Origin: Luteitalea sp. TBR-22
Lineage (GTDB): Bacteria > Acidobacteriota > Vicinamibacteria > Vicinamibacterales > Vicinamibacteraceae
Direction: 5' to 3'
Length of the DNA: 64,000 nt
NCBI RefSeq assembly: GCF_016865485.1
Contig: NZ_AP024452.1
Span: 5,168,501 to 5,232,500 of the forward strand
Positions 35,298-42,573 of this stretch are shown piece after piece (position 1 is the first letter of the stretch; every line of letters begins with the position of its first letter). Below the pieces are notes generated by a model. That model saw only the letters and a list, made by a program, of their open reading frames with translations. It was not told the DNA's origin and searched no databases. Position numbers and translations under genes: made by a program.

Positions 35298-37149
35298 ATC
35301 CGCCACCGTACGGATCGTCGTCGTTCCAGCCGTCACCGGCCTGTTCGGCCTGTCCGGGGTTGATGGGCGGTCGTCCGGGATCAGGCACGCACGCCACCGA
35401 CGGACAGCGCACCGTGGCCGACGGCTGCTGACAGAGCACGACGCCGGAGGCACACCTGATCGTCGTCGACTGACAGCCTGCCAGCGTCGATGGGCAACGG
35501 ACCACGGTGGAGACACAGGCCGCTGGCCGCGAGGGCGGCGGGCACGTCAGCAGGCTCTCGCACGCGACCTGCCGCGACACGCAGGAGACCACGCGGGAGA
35601 TCTGGTTGCACACCACGATCGTCGACTCGGCGGGGCAGGTGGTGATCGGCCGCGAGCGCTGCGGGCAGGCGCGGGCGATCGCCGCCGCGGCGTCGATGCA
35701 GCCGAAGCCGTATGCGTCGTTCGGGATCGGGTCGGTCGGCTGGTCGCGCAGCGGACGCGCGGTCTGGCGCAGGATGTCGCCGACCTGCGCCGCCGAGAGG
35801 CTGCCGTTGCACGACAGGATCAGCGCGGCCAGGCCGGCCACGTGCGGCGAGGCCATCGACGTGCCCTGCATCGTCGCAAAGCCGTTGTCCCACGTCGTGC
35901 TCAGGATGCCGACGCCGGGCGCCGCGACGTCGATGTGGGGGCCGGTCTGCGAGAACGGCGCGCGCTGGTTCGACGCGTTGATGGCGCCGACGGCAATCAC
36001 GTCGGGATAGGCCGCCGGGAAGCTCGTGGGGTTGCCGTCCTGGAACGAGTTGCCCATCGCGGCCACCACCACCGCGCCCCGCGCGACGGCGTAGGCGATC
36101 GCGTCGCGTTCCACCTGCGTGTCGGTGGTGCCCCCCAGGCTCAGGTTGAGCACGCGGGCGCCGTTGTCGACCGCCCACCGGATGCCGGCGGCGATGTCGG
36201 CCGCCGACCCCGTGCCCGACACGCGACCGTCGCTGAGGCGGACGATCCGCGTGAGCACCTTGACCGGCATCAACCGGCACTGCCAGGTGACGCCGGCGAC
36301 GCCGTTGCCGTTGTTGCTCAGGCAGGCGATCGTGCCGGCGACGTGCGTGCCGTGGCCGACCTCGTCCTGCGGCACGTTGTCGCGCCCCTGGAAGTCGCCT
36401 TCGAAGCGCCAACCGGCCGGCGGCGTCGGGTTCGGTCCGAGATCGACCATGTCGGAGCCCTGCACGAGCAGGGGCGCCAGTTCGGGATGGTCGAGGTCGA
36501 TGCCCGTGTCGATGACCGCCACGGTGACGTTGGCCGATCCGGTGGTGCGATCCCAGGCGGCCGGGGCGTTGATGTGCGCCAGGCCCCATTGGGCAGGGAA
36601 GCTCGGGTCGTTCGGGGTGACGTAGGCCTCGCGATAGCGGTTGGGCTCCACGTACTCGACGCCATCGACGTCAGCCAGTTGCGACACCGCCTCCTGGACC
36701 GACGTGTCGCGATCGAACGCGATGCGGAACGTCGAGGCCATCGGCACGGCGAACTCGCGCGCCGCCGCCGCGGATGCGCCCATCCCCCGCACTCCGACCG
36801 TCGGCGGGGCCGGCGGGTGCAGCCGGGCGATGCCCTGCACGCCCAGGCGCGACAGTACGGCGTCGATCTCGTCCACGCCGAACGTCGTCACGCCGTCGGC
36901 CGACCGCGCGCCGCGGGTCGGGCCGCGCCCGATGCTCTCGGTGATGCGCGCGGCCGTGTCCTCGCGCAACTGGATCACCACCTCACCCGGGATGACGTCG
37001 CTCGCGCCACCAGCGAAGATCGACGTGGTGTCGGCCTGCGCACGTGTCGTGGCGGTCCCTCGCCGTAGTGGCGTGCGCCGCCGCGTCGGGACGCGGGCCG
37101 CGGGGGCCTTCGCCGCGCGCCGCGGGGTCTTGCTCGCCTTCTTGGCCAT
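35272..37149 (-). CDS. S8 subtilase with Cys-rich heptad-repeat tail
   Basis: The 625-residue protein has a Lys/Arg/Ala-rich N-terminus (1-~32) without a signal peptide and an I9-like propeptide region (~45-175, ending VEYVEPN). The subtilisin catalytic domain has D214 in VIDTGIDLDHPE, H266 in VGHGTHVAG and S431 in GTSMASPHVAG; the oxyanion Asn is in AAMGNSFQDG. Residues 495-587 hold 13 Cys in a repeated C-x-S-x4 pattern, followed by an acidic Gly/Asp-rich end (590-625). It heads the operon with APH-like kinase, HopA1-like lyase and LanC. The tail is the best candidate substrate for those enzymes. The ATG at 37149 is chosen as the start of the basic tail. Confidence 0.93.
   Translation of the reverse strand: MAKKASKTPRRAAKAPAARVPTRRRTPLRRGTATTRAQADTTSIFAGGASDVIPGEVVIQLREDTAARITESIGRGPTRGARSADGVTTFGVDEIDAVLSRLGVQGIARLHPPAPPTVGVRGMGASAAAAREFAVPMASTFRIAFDRDTSVQEAVSQLADVDGVEYVEPNRYREAYVTPNDPSFPAQWGLAHINAPAAWDRTTGSANVTVAVIDTGIDLDHPELAPLLVQGSDMVDLGPNPTPPAGWRFEGDFQGRDNVPQDEVGHGTHVAGTIACLSNNGNGVAGVTWQCRLMPVKVLTRIVRLSDGRVSGTGSAADIAAGIRWAVDNGARVLNLSLGGTTDTQVERDAIAYAVARGAVVVAAMGNSFQDGNPTSFPAAYPDVIAVGAINASNQRAPFSQTGPHIDVAAPGVGILSTTWDNGFATMQGTSMASPHVAGLAALILSCNGSLSAAQVGDILRQTARPLRDQPTDPIPNDAYGFGCIDAAAAIARACPQRSRPITTCPAESTIVVCNQISRVVSCVSRQVACESLLTCPPPSRPAACVSTVVRCPSTLAGCQSTTIRCASGVVLCQQPSATVRCPSVACVPDPGRPPINPGQAEQAGDGWNDDDPYGGGYGEDEGGA
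35389..35667 (-). repeat. C-x-S-x4 heptad array in the subtilase tail (putative lanthionine core)
   Basis: This segment encodes residues 495-587. Cys occur at 495, 505, 514, 523, 530, 536, 545, 552, 559, 566, 573, 582 and 587. Five of them (545-573) are exactly seven residues apart. Ser stands exactly five before Cys nine times: 509/514, 518/523, 525/530, 540/545, 547/552, 554/559, 561/566, 568/573, 577/582. Thr often follows the Ser. An S-x4-C spacing is within the normal range for (methyl)lanthionine rings. Confidence 0.85.
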
Positions 37150-37263
37150 GTGTCCTCCCCGGCCACCAGCAGCGCTCCCGCACCACCGGTTTCGTGGGCC
37201 GTGCACTCTGGAACGCGCGTGAGGAGCGGTTCGTACAGCAGGGACGCGGACTCGGGGCTCAGG

Positions 37264-37284
37264 CTGACGGCTGACGGCTGACGG
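37264..37284. repeat. Heptanucleotide tandem array CTGACGG x3
   Basis: Three perfect 7-bp units. The last unit runs into GGAGGT, so the ribosome-binding site of the next gene sits at the edge of the array. Confidence 0.85.
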
Positions 37285-37292
37285 AGGTAGGC

Positions 37293-38093
37293 TTGCCGGT
37301 CATGCCCACTCGACGACAGTTCGCCGGCCACCTCCTGACCGCCGGCGTCGGCGCACTCGCGGCGCGCGACGCGCTCGCCCAGCCGGCTGGCGGCGCCGCC
37401 AGGCCGACGGTGCTCGCCATCGGCGCGCACTACGACGACTGCCCGTTCGGGATTCCGGGGATCCTGCTGCAGGCGGTGGCGCGCGGGAATCGCGTGGTCG
37501 TCCTGTCGTTGATCGGTGACTACTCGAACTGGAAGCCCGTGCGGGGCCGCGGCGCCGACCTGGTGGACGGCACCCGGCGCGTCAACGCCGACTACGGGAT
37601 CGAGTCACGCTTCCTCGGGTTCGCGTCGGGCAGGATTGCCGACGACGAGGCGGCTCGTCGGGCCGTGGCCGACGTCGTGGCCGAGACCCGACCCGACGTC
37701 GCGTTCGTGCTGTGGCCCCGCGACCAGCACCCCGACCACGAGGCGGCCGCCACGCTGAGCAAGCTGGCCCTGCACTTGGGCGACCGCGTGCTCGCCGATC
37801 CCTTCGCGCCGTATGCCACACCGCGCCGTGCGTACCAGTTCGACAACGGTCCGCGCCACACCATCGGCTTCGTGCCCGACACCTTCGTCGACGTGACCCG
37901 AGAATGGCCGCGCGCCATCGAATGGCTCGGGCGGTTGATGGCCGTGACGCGCAACGAGCCGTACGCTGCCGGCGCCCTCGACGGGGCGCAACGCCTCAAG
38001 GAGAGCCTCGCGCGCTACCGCGGTGCGACGTGTGGCGTCACGTACGCCGAGGCGCTCGCGGCGGTGAACGCCTATCCGCAGGTACTCTTCTGA
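37293..38093 (+). CDS. Tat-exported PIG-L (LmbE-like) deacetylase
   Basis: The 266-residue protein has a Tat signal (TRRQFAGHLLTAGVGAL) and a PIG-L fold: AIGAHYDDCPFG replaces the usual AHPDD zinc motif (Pro to Tyr), and HPDHEAA supplies the third ligand. Family members are Zn-dependent N-acetylglucosaminyl deacetylases or related amidases. GGAGG (37283-37287) lies 5 nt from a TTG at 37293 and 14 nt from the ATG at 37302. Spacing favours the TTG; either start gives the same mature protein. The next gene begins 1 bp after the stop, so the two form an operon of exported hydrolases. Confidence 0.87.
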   Translation: MPVMPTRRQFAGHLLTAGVGALAARDALAQPAGGAARPTVLAIGAHYDDCPFGIPGILLQAVARGNRVVVLSLIGDYSNWKPVRGRGADLVDGTRRVNADYGIESRFLGFASGRIADDEAARRAVADVVAETRPDVAFVLWPRDQHPDHEAAATLSKLALHLGDRVLADPFAPYATPRRAYQFDNGPRHTIGFVPDTFVDVTREWPRAIEWLGRLMAVTRNEPYAAGALDGAQRLKESLARYRGATCGVTYAEALAAVNAYPQVLF

Positions 38094-38094
38094 C

Positions 38095-39432
38095 GTGACG
38101 ACGACCGCCCGCCCTTGCCACCTCCCCTCCCGTCGCGCCTTCGGGGCCGCGATGCTCGGCGCCGGCCTGTCGAGCGCGCTGGCTGCGCGCTCCGCAGCAG
38201 CGTGGCAGGCCACCATGCCGGGCATCGACGGCGCGCGCCTGAACGCGCGCCTGGCCGACCTGCGACGGTTCGGGGGTACGCCCGACGGCGGCACACAGCG
38301 CCTCGGCTACAGCGAGGAGGACCGGCAGGCGCGTCTCGTGGTCGCCGGCTGGATGCGCGAGGCCGGGCTCGTGCCGGCCACCGACGTGGCAGGCAACCTG
38401 ATCGGCCGTCGCGCCGGCACTGACGCCACGGCAAAGCCGCTGTTGTTCGGCTCGCACATCGACTCGGTGCCCGACGGCGGCAACTACGACGGCAACGTCG
38501 GTCTGCTCGCGGCGATCGAGGTGGCGCACGCGCTGCAGTCCCGCGCGCTTCGCCACCCGATCGAGGTGACGCTCTGGGCCAACGAGGAGGGCGGGCTGTT
38601 CGGCAGTCGCGCCGTCAGTGGACAGTTCGAGGCGAGCGAGCTCTCGCACACGACCACCAGCGGGAAGACCGTCGCGCAGGGCATCTCGTTCCTCGGCGGC
38701 GATCCGAGCCGGCTGGCCGAGGCGCGGCGCGCGCCGGGCAGCATCGCGGGCTATCTCGAGCTGCACATCGAGCAGGGCGGCGTCCTCGAGGCCGAGCGCG
38801 TCGACATCGGGGTCGTCGAGGGCATCGTCGGCATCCGCCAGTGGGACGTGACGATCACCGGGATGGCCAACCACGCCGGCACGACCCCGATGGACCGCCG
38901 CCAGGACGCGATGCTCGCGGCGGCGCGCTTCATCGACATGGTCAACCGCGTCGTACGAGCCCGCCCGGGCCGGCAGGTCGGCACGGTGGGCACCATCGAG
39001 GCCCGGCCCGGCGCCCCCAACGTCATTCCGGGCAAGGTGACCTGCTCGCTGGAACTGCGCGACCTCGACGAGGCGGTCACGACCGCGCTCTTCGAGGAGA
39101 TCTCCCGCGAGGCCAGGCGCATCGGCGAGGCGACCGGCACGACGTTCGCCCATGCGGACCTGCACCGTTCCGTGCCGGCGCCCAGCGACCCGGCGATGCG
39201 CGCGATCATCGGCGCGGCCGCGACGGCGCTGGGGCTGTCCACGAAGGTGATGCCGAGCGGCGCGGGACACGACGCGCAGGCCATGGCGCGCCTCGGCCCG
39301 ATGGGGATGATCTTCATCCCGAGCGTCGGCGGGATCAGTCACTCGCCCCGGGAGTTCTCGCGTCCCGAGGACGTCAGCCGCGGCGCCGCCGTGCTGCTCG
39401 GCGCCGTGCTCGCCGCCGACGCCCGCCCGTGA
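38095..39432 (+). CDS. Exported M20 Zn-dependent amidohydrolase (hydantoinase/carbamoylase-like)
   Basis: The 445-residue protein has a Tat-like signal (SRRAFGAAMLGAGLSSALA) and the M20 binuclear site: FGSHIDSVPDGGNYDG, WANEEGGLFGSR, ELHIEQG and SHSPREFS. TGMANHAGTTPMDRR belongs to the lid/dimerisation domain typical of N-carbamoyl-L-amino-acid hydrolase and allantoate amidohydrolase. Export is unusual for those metabolic enzymes and suggests a peptide or ureido substrate outside the cytoplasm. The GTG start directly follows the PIG-L stop. It converges on the M24 gene with 6 bp between. Confidence 0.88.
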   Translation: MTTTARPCHLPSRRAFGAAMLGAGLSSALAARSAAAWQATMPGIDGARLNARLADLRRFGGTPDGGTQRLGYSEEDRQARLVVAGWMREAGLVPATDVAGNLIGRRAGTDATAKPLLFGSHIDSVPDGGNYDGNVGLLAAIEVAHALQSRALRHPIEVTLWANEEGGLFGSRAVSGQFEASELSHTTTSGKTVAQGISFLGGDPSRLAEARRAPGSIAGYLELHIEQGGVLEAERVDIGVVEGIVGIRQWDVTITGMANHAGTTPMDRRQDAMLAAARFIDMVNRVVRARPGRQVGTVGTIEARPGAPNVIPGKVTCSLELRDLDEAVTTALFEEISREARRIGEATGTTFAHADLHRSVPAPSDPAMRAIIGAAATALGLSTKVMPSGAGHDAQAMARLGPMGMIFIPSVGGISHSPREFSRPEDVSRGAAVLLGAVLAADARP

Positions 39433-39438
39433 CGCCCG

Positions 39439-40914
39439 TCACCGCGCCTTCATGAAGCGCTCGATCTCCTCGATCGTGCGCGGCACCGACGCAGACAGGC
39501 TGGTCAGGCCCGTCTCGGTGAGCAGGAACGAATCCTCGATGCGGATGCCGATCTGGGCGTACTTCTGCACCGCTGGCGCCACGGCGGCCTTGAAGGCGCG
39601 GTTCTCGGGGCTGTCGGGCAGCTCGTCGAGCGCCTGCGGCCGTATGTAGAGCCCGGGCTCGACGACGAAGGCCATGCCGGCGGCGAGCGGGCGGGCGTAG
39701 TCGCCCACGTCGTGCACGTCCATGCCGATCCAGTGGCAGATGCCGTGCGTGTACCACGTGCGGTACTGATCGCCGGTCGCGTCGGTGATCAGCCCGAGCT
39801 TCAGCAGGCCGGCCTTGACGACCTCCCGCGCCGCCTTCTCGACGTCGGCGGTGGTGTTGCCGACGCGCGCCGCCCGCATCCCCGCCTCCTGGGCCTCGAG
39901 CACCAGCCGGTAGATGTCCTTCTGCGCCTCGCTGTACGTGCCGCTGATCGGGTAGCTGCGCGTGATGTCGACCGTGTAGCCGTCGAAGCTGCCGGCGGCG
40001 TCGACCAGCAGGATCTCGCCGGCCTGCATCTGCCGGCTCGAGGCGCCGTAGTGCAGGATGGTGGCGTTCGGACCGCTGCCGACGATCGAGGGATACCCGG
40101 GGTTCATCGCGCCGTTGGCCAGGTACACCTGCTCGATGGCGGCCTCGACCTCGTACTCGAACCGCCCGGGACGCGCCGCCTTCATGCCCGCCTTGTGCGC
40201 GTCGCTCGAGATGGCGCCGCTGCGCGTGAGGATGGCCTGCTCGAAGGGCGTCTTGACCTGCCGGAGGTCGGCAATCAGCGGGAAGCTGTCGACGAAGCCG
40301 ACGCCGAGGAAGCGGTCGCGCACCTTCGCCGCGAACTCGTAGGGGGCGGAGAGTGGTGCCGACGGCGCCGGGCGCGGCCCGAACGGCAGGGCGAGCCTGG
40401 CGCGGCCGCCGGAGACGGCGTCGAACAAGGCGTCGAAGTCGTCGGTGACCTCGCCGCGCCGCCGCCCGTACGCCTGCCGATTGAACAGGGCTGTGAGGAA
40501 TGCCTCGAACTCGCCGGTGTGGTAGACGGTCCTGACGCCGCTCTGCTCGGTCACCTCGGCCCTGGTGAGCGTATGGCCTTCGCGGTGCTCGCGCAGCGCG
40601 TTGGCTTCGCGCACGAAGAGCACCTCGCGCGTCGTCTTCGCGCCGGGCACGAGCACCAGGATGGTGTCGGGCTGCGCGATGCCCGTGAGGTACAGCAGGT
40701 GGCTGTCCTGGCGGTACTCGTAGTCGACGTCCAGCGAGTACACCCGCGGCGGGGCGCTCCACACCACCGCCACCGTATCGGGCCCCAGGCGCTCCATCAG
40801 GCGGGCGCGCCGCGCCGCCAGGTCGTCCTGCCGCGGACCCGCCGCCGCGAGGGCCGCCAGGCCGAAGACCGCCATCAGCCCCGCGGGTACCACCCGTGCC
40901 ATGCGCAAGCTCAT
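39439..40914 (-). CDS. Exported Xaa-Pro aminopeptidase (M24B)
   Basis: The 491-residue protein has a signal peptide (VVPAGLMAVFGLAALAAAGP), an aminopeptidase P N-terminal domain (DSHLLYLTGIAQPD) and an M24 pita-bread domain. The metal ligands are all present: Asp in LLVDAAGSFDGY and YTVDITRSYP, His in THGICHWIGMDVHD, and Glu in VVEPGLYI and RIEDSFLL. It removes N-terminal residues preceding Pro, here in the periplasm. It fits with the other exported peptidases of the window. Confidence 0.94.
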   Translation of the reverse strand: MSLRMARVVPAGLMAVFGLAALAAAGPRQDDLAARRARLMERLGPDTVAVVWSAPPRVYSLDVDYEYRQDSHLLYLTGIAQPDTILVLVPGAKTTREVLFVREANALREHREGHTLTRAEVTEQSGVRTVYHTGEFEAFLTALFNRQAYGRRRGEVTDDFDALFDAVSGGRARLALPFGPRPAPSAPLSAPYEFAAKVRDRFLGVGFVDSFPLIADLRQVKTPFEQAILTRSGAISSDAHKAGMKAARPGRFEYEVEAAIEQVYLANGAMNPGYPSIVGSGPNATILHYGASSRQMQAGEILLVDAAGSFDGYTVDITRSYPISGTYSEAQKDIYRLVLEAQEAGMRAARVGNTTADVEKAAREVVKAGLLKLGLITDATGDQYRTWYTHGICHWIGMDVHDVGDYARPLAAGMAFVVEPGLYIRPQALDELPDSPENRAFKAAVAPAVQKYAQIGIRIEDSFLLTETGLTSLSASVPRTIEEIERFMKAR

Positions 40915-40942
40915 GGCGGGTGATGGTACACGGCTGCCAGGG

Positions 40943-41095
40943 TCAGCGTCCCAGGATGCGGTCGAGCAGCGACTTGGGCGGCGGGCACTGGCACCGGTCC
41001 TTCGGCGGGACGTCGCCGAGCACCTGCTCGACGTGCTTCCCGCATCCCACCCACGACGGCTTGCCGCACTTTTCGCACTGGACCCGCTGGCACAT
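40943..41095 (-). CDS. Small Cys-rich zinc-ribbon-like protein
   Basis: The 50-residue protein MCQRVQCEKCGKPSWVGCG...RCQCPPPK has six Cys and one His in C-x3-C-x2-C and G-C-G-K-H patterns. It matches a short, widespread uncharacterised family with the form MCxxxxCxxCGKxxWxGCGxH...RCxC that I remember mainly from actinobacteria. It probably binds one zinc. Its function is unknown. I chose the internal ATG at 41095 because the family begins with MC. Confidence 0.78.
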   Translation of the reverse strand: MCQRVQCEKCGKPSWVGCGKHVEQVLGDVPPKDRCQCPPPKSLLDRILGR

Positions 41096-41136
41096 GCCGC
41101 GAAGATACCGTGCGGAGCCCGGAGGTGACAGCCGAC

Positions 41137-42573
41137 TCACTCCCGACGGGCGGCCTGGCGGGTCGCCTGCATGGCGCGGCGACGCACCTCGAGCACCTGG
41201 CTCGACTCGCGGGCGAGGCGCGGGTTGGCCTCGAAGAGCCCGCGTACCGTTTCCGACGACATCCAGAGCACTTCGCAGTCGCGCATCGCCACTGCGCGCA
41301 TCTCGGCGGGCTGCACGCCGTACATGCCCTGCTCGCCGAAGTACTCACCGGGCGAGACCACCCCGATCGGGTGGCCTTCGCCCTGGACGCGGACCTGCAG
41401 TCCCACCGAGCCCTTCACGAGCAGATACACGCCCTGCAGGTCCGTGCCCTCCTCGAAGACGACCTCGTCGCGGGCAAAGCTGAGGGCGCGCACCTCACCG
41501 GCCTCCGAGGGCAGGTCCGGCATGCCCGCCAGCTCGCGCAGTCGCTCGACGGCCGTCGGCTCGTGCGGCCCGAACGGGCGGCCCCCCTCGAAGTTGATCT
41601 GGCTGACGACGGGATACGGCATCGTCAGGCCGCGCCGCTTGGCCACGTACCAGATGCGCGTCACCACCTCGTTGCGCACCGGCCAGCGGTCGTCCTCGGT
41701 GGTGCGGTAGATCAGTCGGTACTTGATCGACGAGTCACCGTAATCGAGGGTCGCCGCGATCGGCGCCGGCTGGCTCAGCACGCCGGGCGTCCCGTGCGCC
41801 ACCTCCAGCAGCGCCTCTCGCACCACGTTGGGTGGGTGCTCGAAGCCGAACGCGACGTCGATCTCCTCCATGCGGATCGGGCGCGGGCGCGAGTAGTTCC
41901 GGATGATCTCCTTGTTCAGCGTCGAGTTCGGCACGATCTGCACGACGCCGCGCGCCGACTTGATGTGGGCCGAGCGCCAGTTGACTTCCTTGACCTGGCC
42001 CGACGCGCCGGCGACCTCCACCGTGTCGCCGACCTCGAAGGGACGCTCCATCAGCAACATCAACCCGGAGAACAGGTTGCCGAGCGGCTCCTGCAGTGCC
42101 AGGCCGACGACGATCGAGGTGACGCCGACCGCGGCGAGCGCGCCACTGAGATCCTTGTCCCAGACGAACGAGTAGACGAGGGCGCCGGCGGTGGCCACCA
42201 GCAGCAGCCGCACCAGGTCGCGCAGCAGCTTCGGCACGCGCGCCTGCCAGCTGCCGGCCGCCGCCTGCTCGAAGATGATGGTGTTCAGGGCACCCAGGAC
42301 GGCCATCACCACCAGGACCCAGAACAGGGTCATCGACAGCCGCACCCAGAGGCCGGCCGGCGGCAGGCCGCTGACGTTGCGCAGGAAGAGCACCAGCACG
42401 AGCGCCGGCAGCACCCACGAGCGCACGAAGCGCACCGAGGAGACCGTCGGCCGGCCCGCGCGCATCCACGCGAACGCGAGCTCGTTCAGCGCCAGCAGCG
42501 CGACAGGAAAGGCGATGGCCAGCCCGAGCGCCCAGCGCCAGGCCGACCCGAGGTCCGCCAGCGCCTCCATCAT
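41137..42573 (-). CDS. MscS-type channel with C-terminal cNMP-binding domain
   Basis: The 478-residue membrane protein has about five N-terminal transmembrane helices in the first ~165 residues. The MscS pore/beta domain follows (GVTSIVVGLALQEPLGNLFSG, VGDTVEVAG, VPNSTLNKEIIRNYSRP), then a cytoplasmic vestibule. The CAP-ED domain (~340-450) has a phosphate-binding cassette around YFGEQGMYGVQPAEMRAVA. Such MscS-cNMP proteins are mechanosensitive-like channels that may respond to cyclic nucleotides. The start overlaps the stop of the upstream cyclase-like gene (ATGA), a functional pairing. Confidence 0.93.
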   Translation of the reverse strand: MMEALADLGSAWRWALGLAIAFPVALLALNELAFAWMRAGRPTVSSVRFVRSWVLPALVLVLFLRNVSGLPPAGLWVRLSMTLFWVLVVMAVLGALNTIIFEQAAAGSWQARVPKLLRDLVRLLLVATAGALVYSFVWDKDLSGALAAVGVTSIVVGLALQEPLGNLFSGLMLLMERPFEVGDTVEVAGASGQVKEVNWRSAHIKSARGVVQIVPNSTLNKEIIRNYSRPRPIRMEEIDVAFGFEHPPNVVREALLEVAHGTPGVLSQPAPIAATLDYGDSSIKYRLIYRTTEDDRWPVRNEVVTRIWYVAKRRGLTMPYPVVSQINFEGGRPFGPHEPTAVERLRELAGMPDLPSEAGEVRALSFARDEVVFEEGTDLQGVYLLVKGSVGLQVRVQGEGHPIGVVSPGEYFGEQGMYGVQPAEMRAVAMRDCEVLWMSSETVRGLFEANPRLARESSQVLEVRRRAMQATRQAARRE

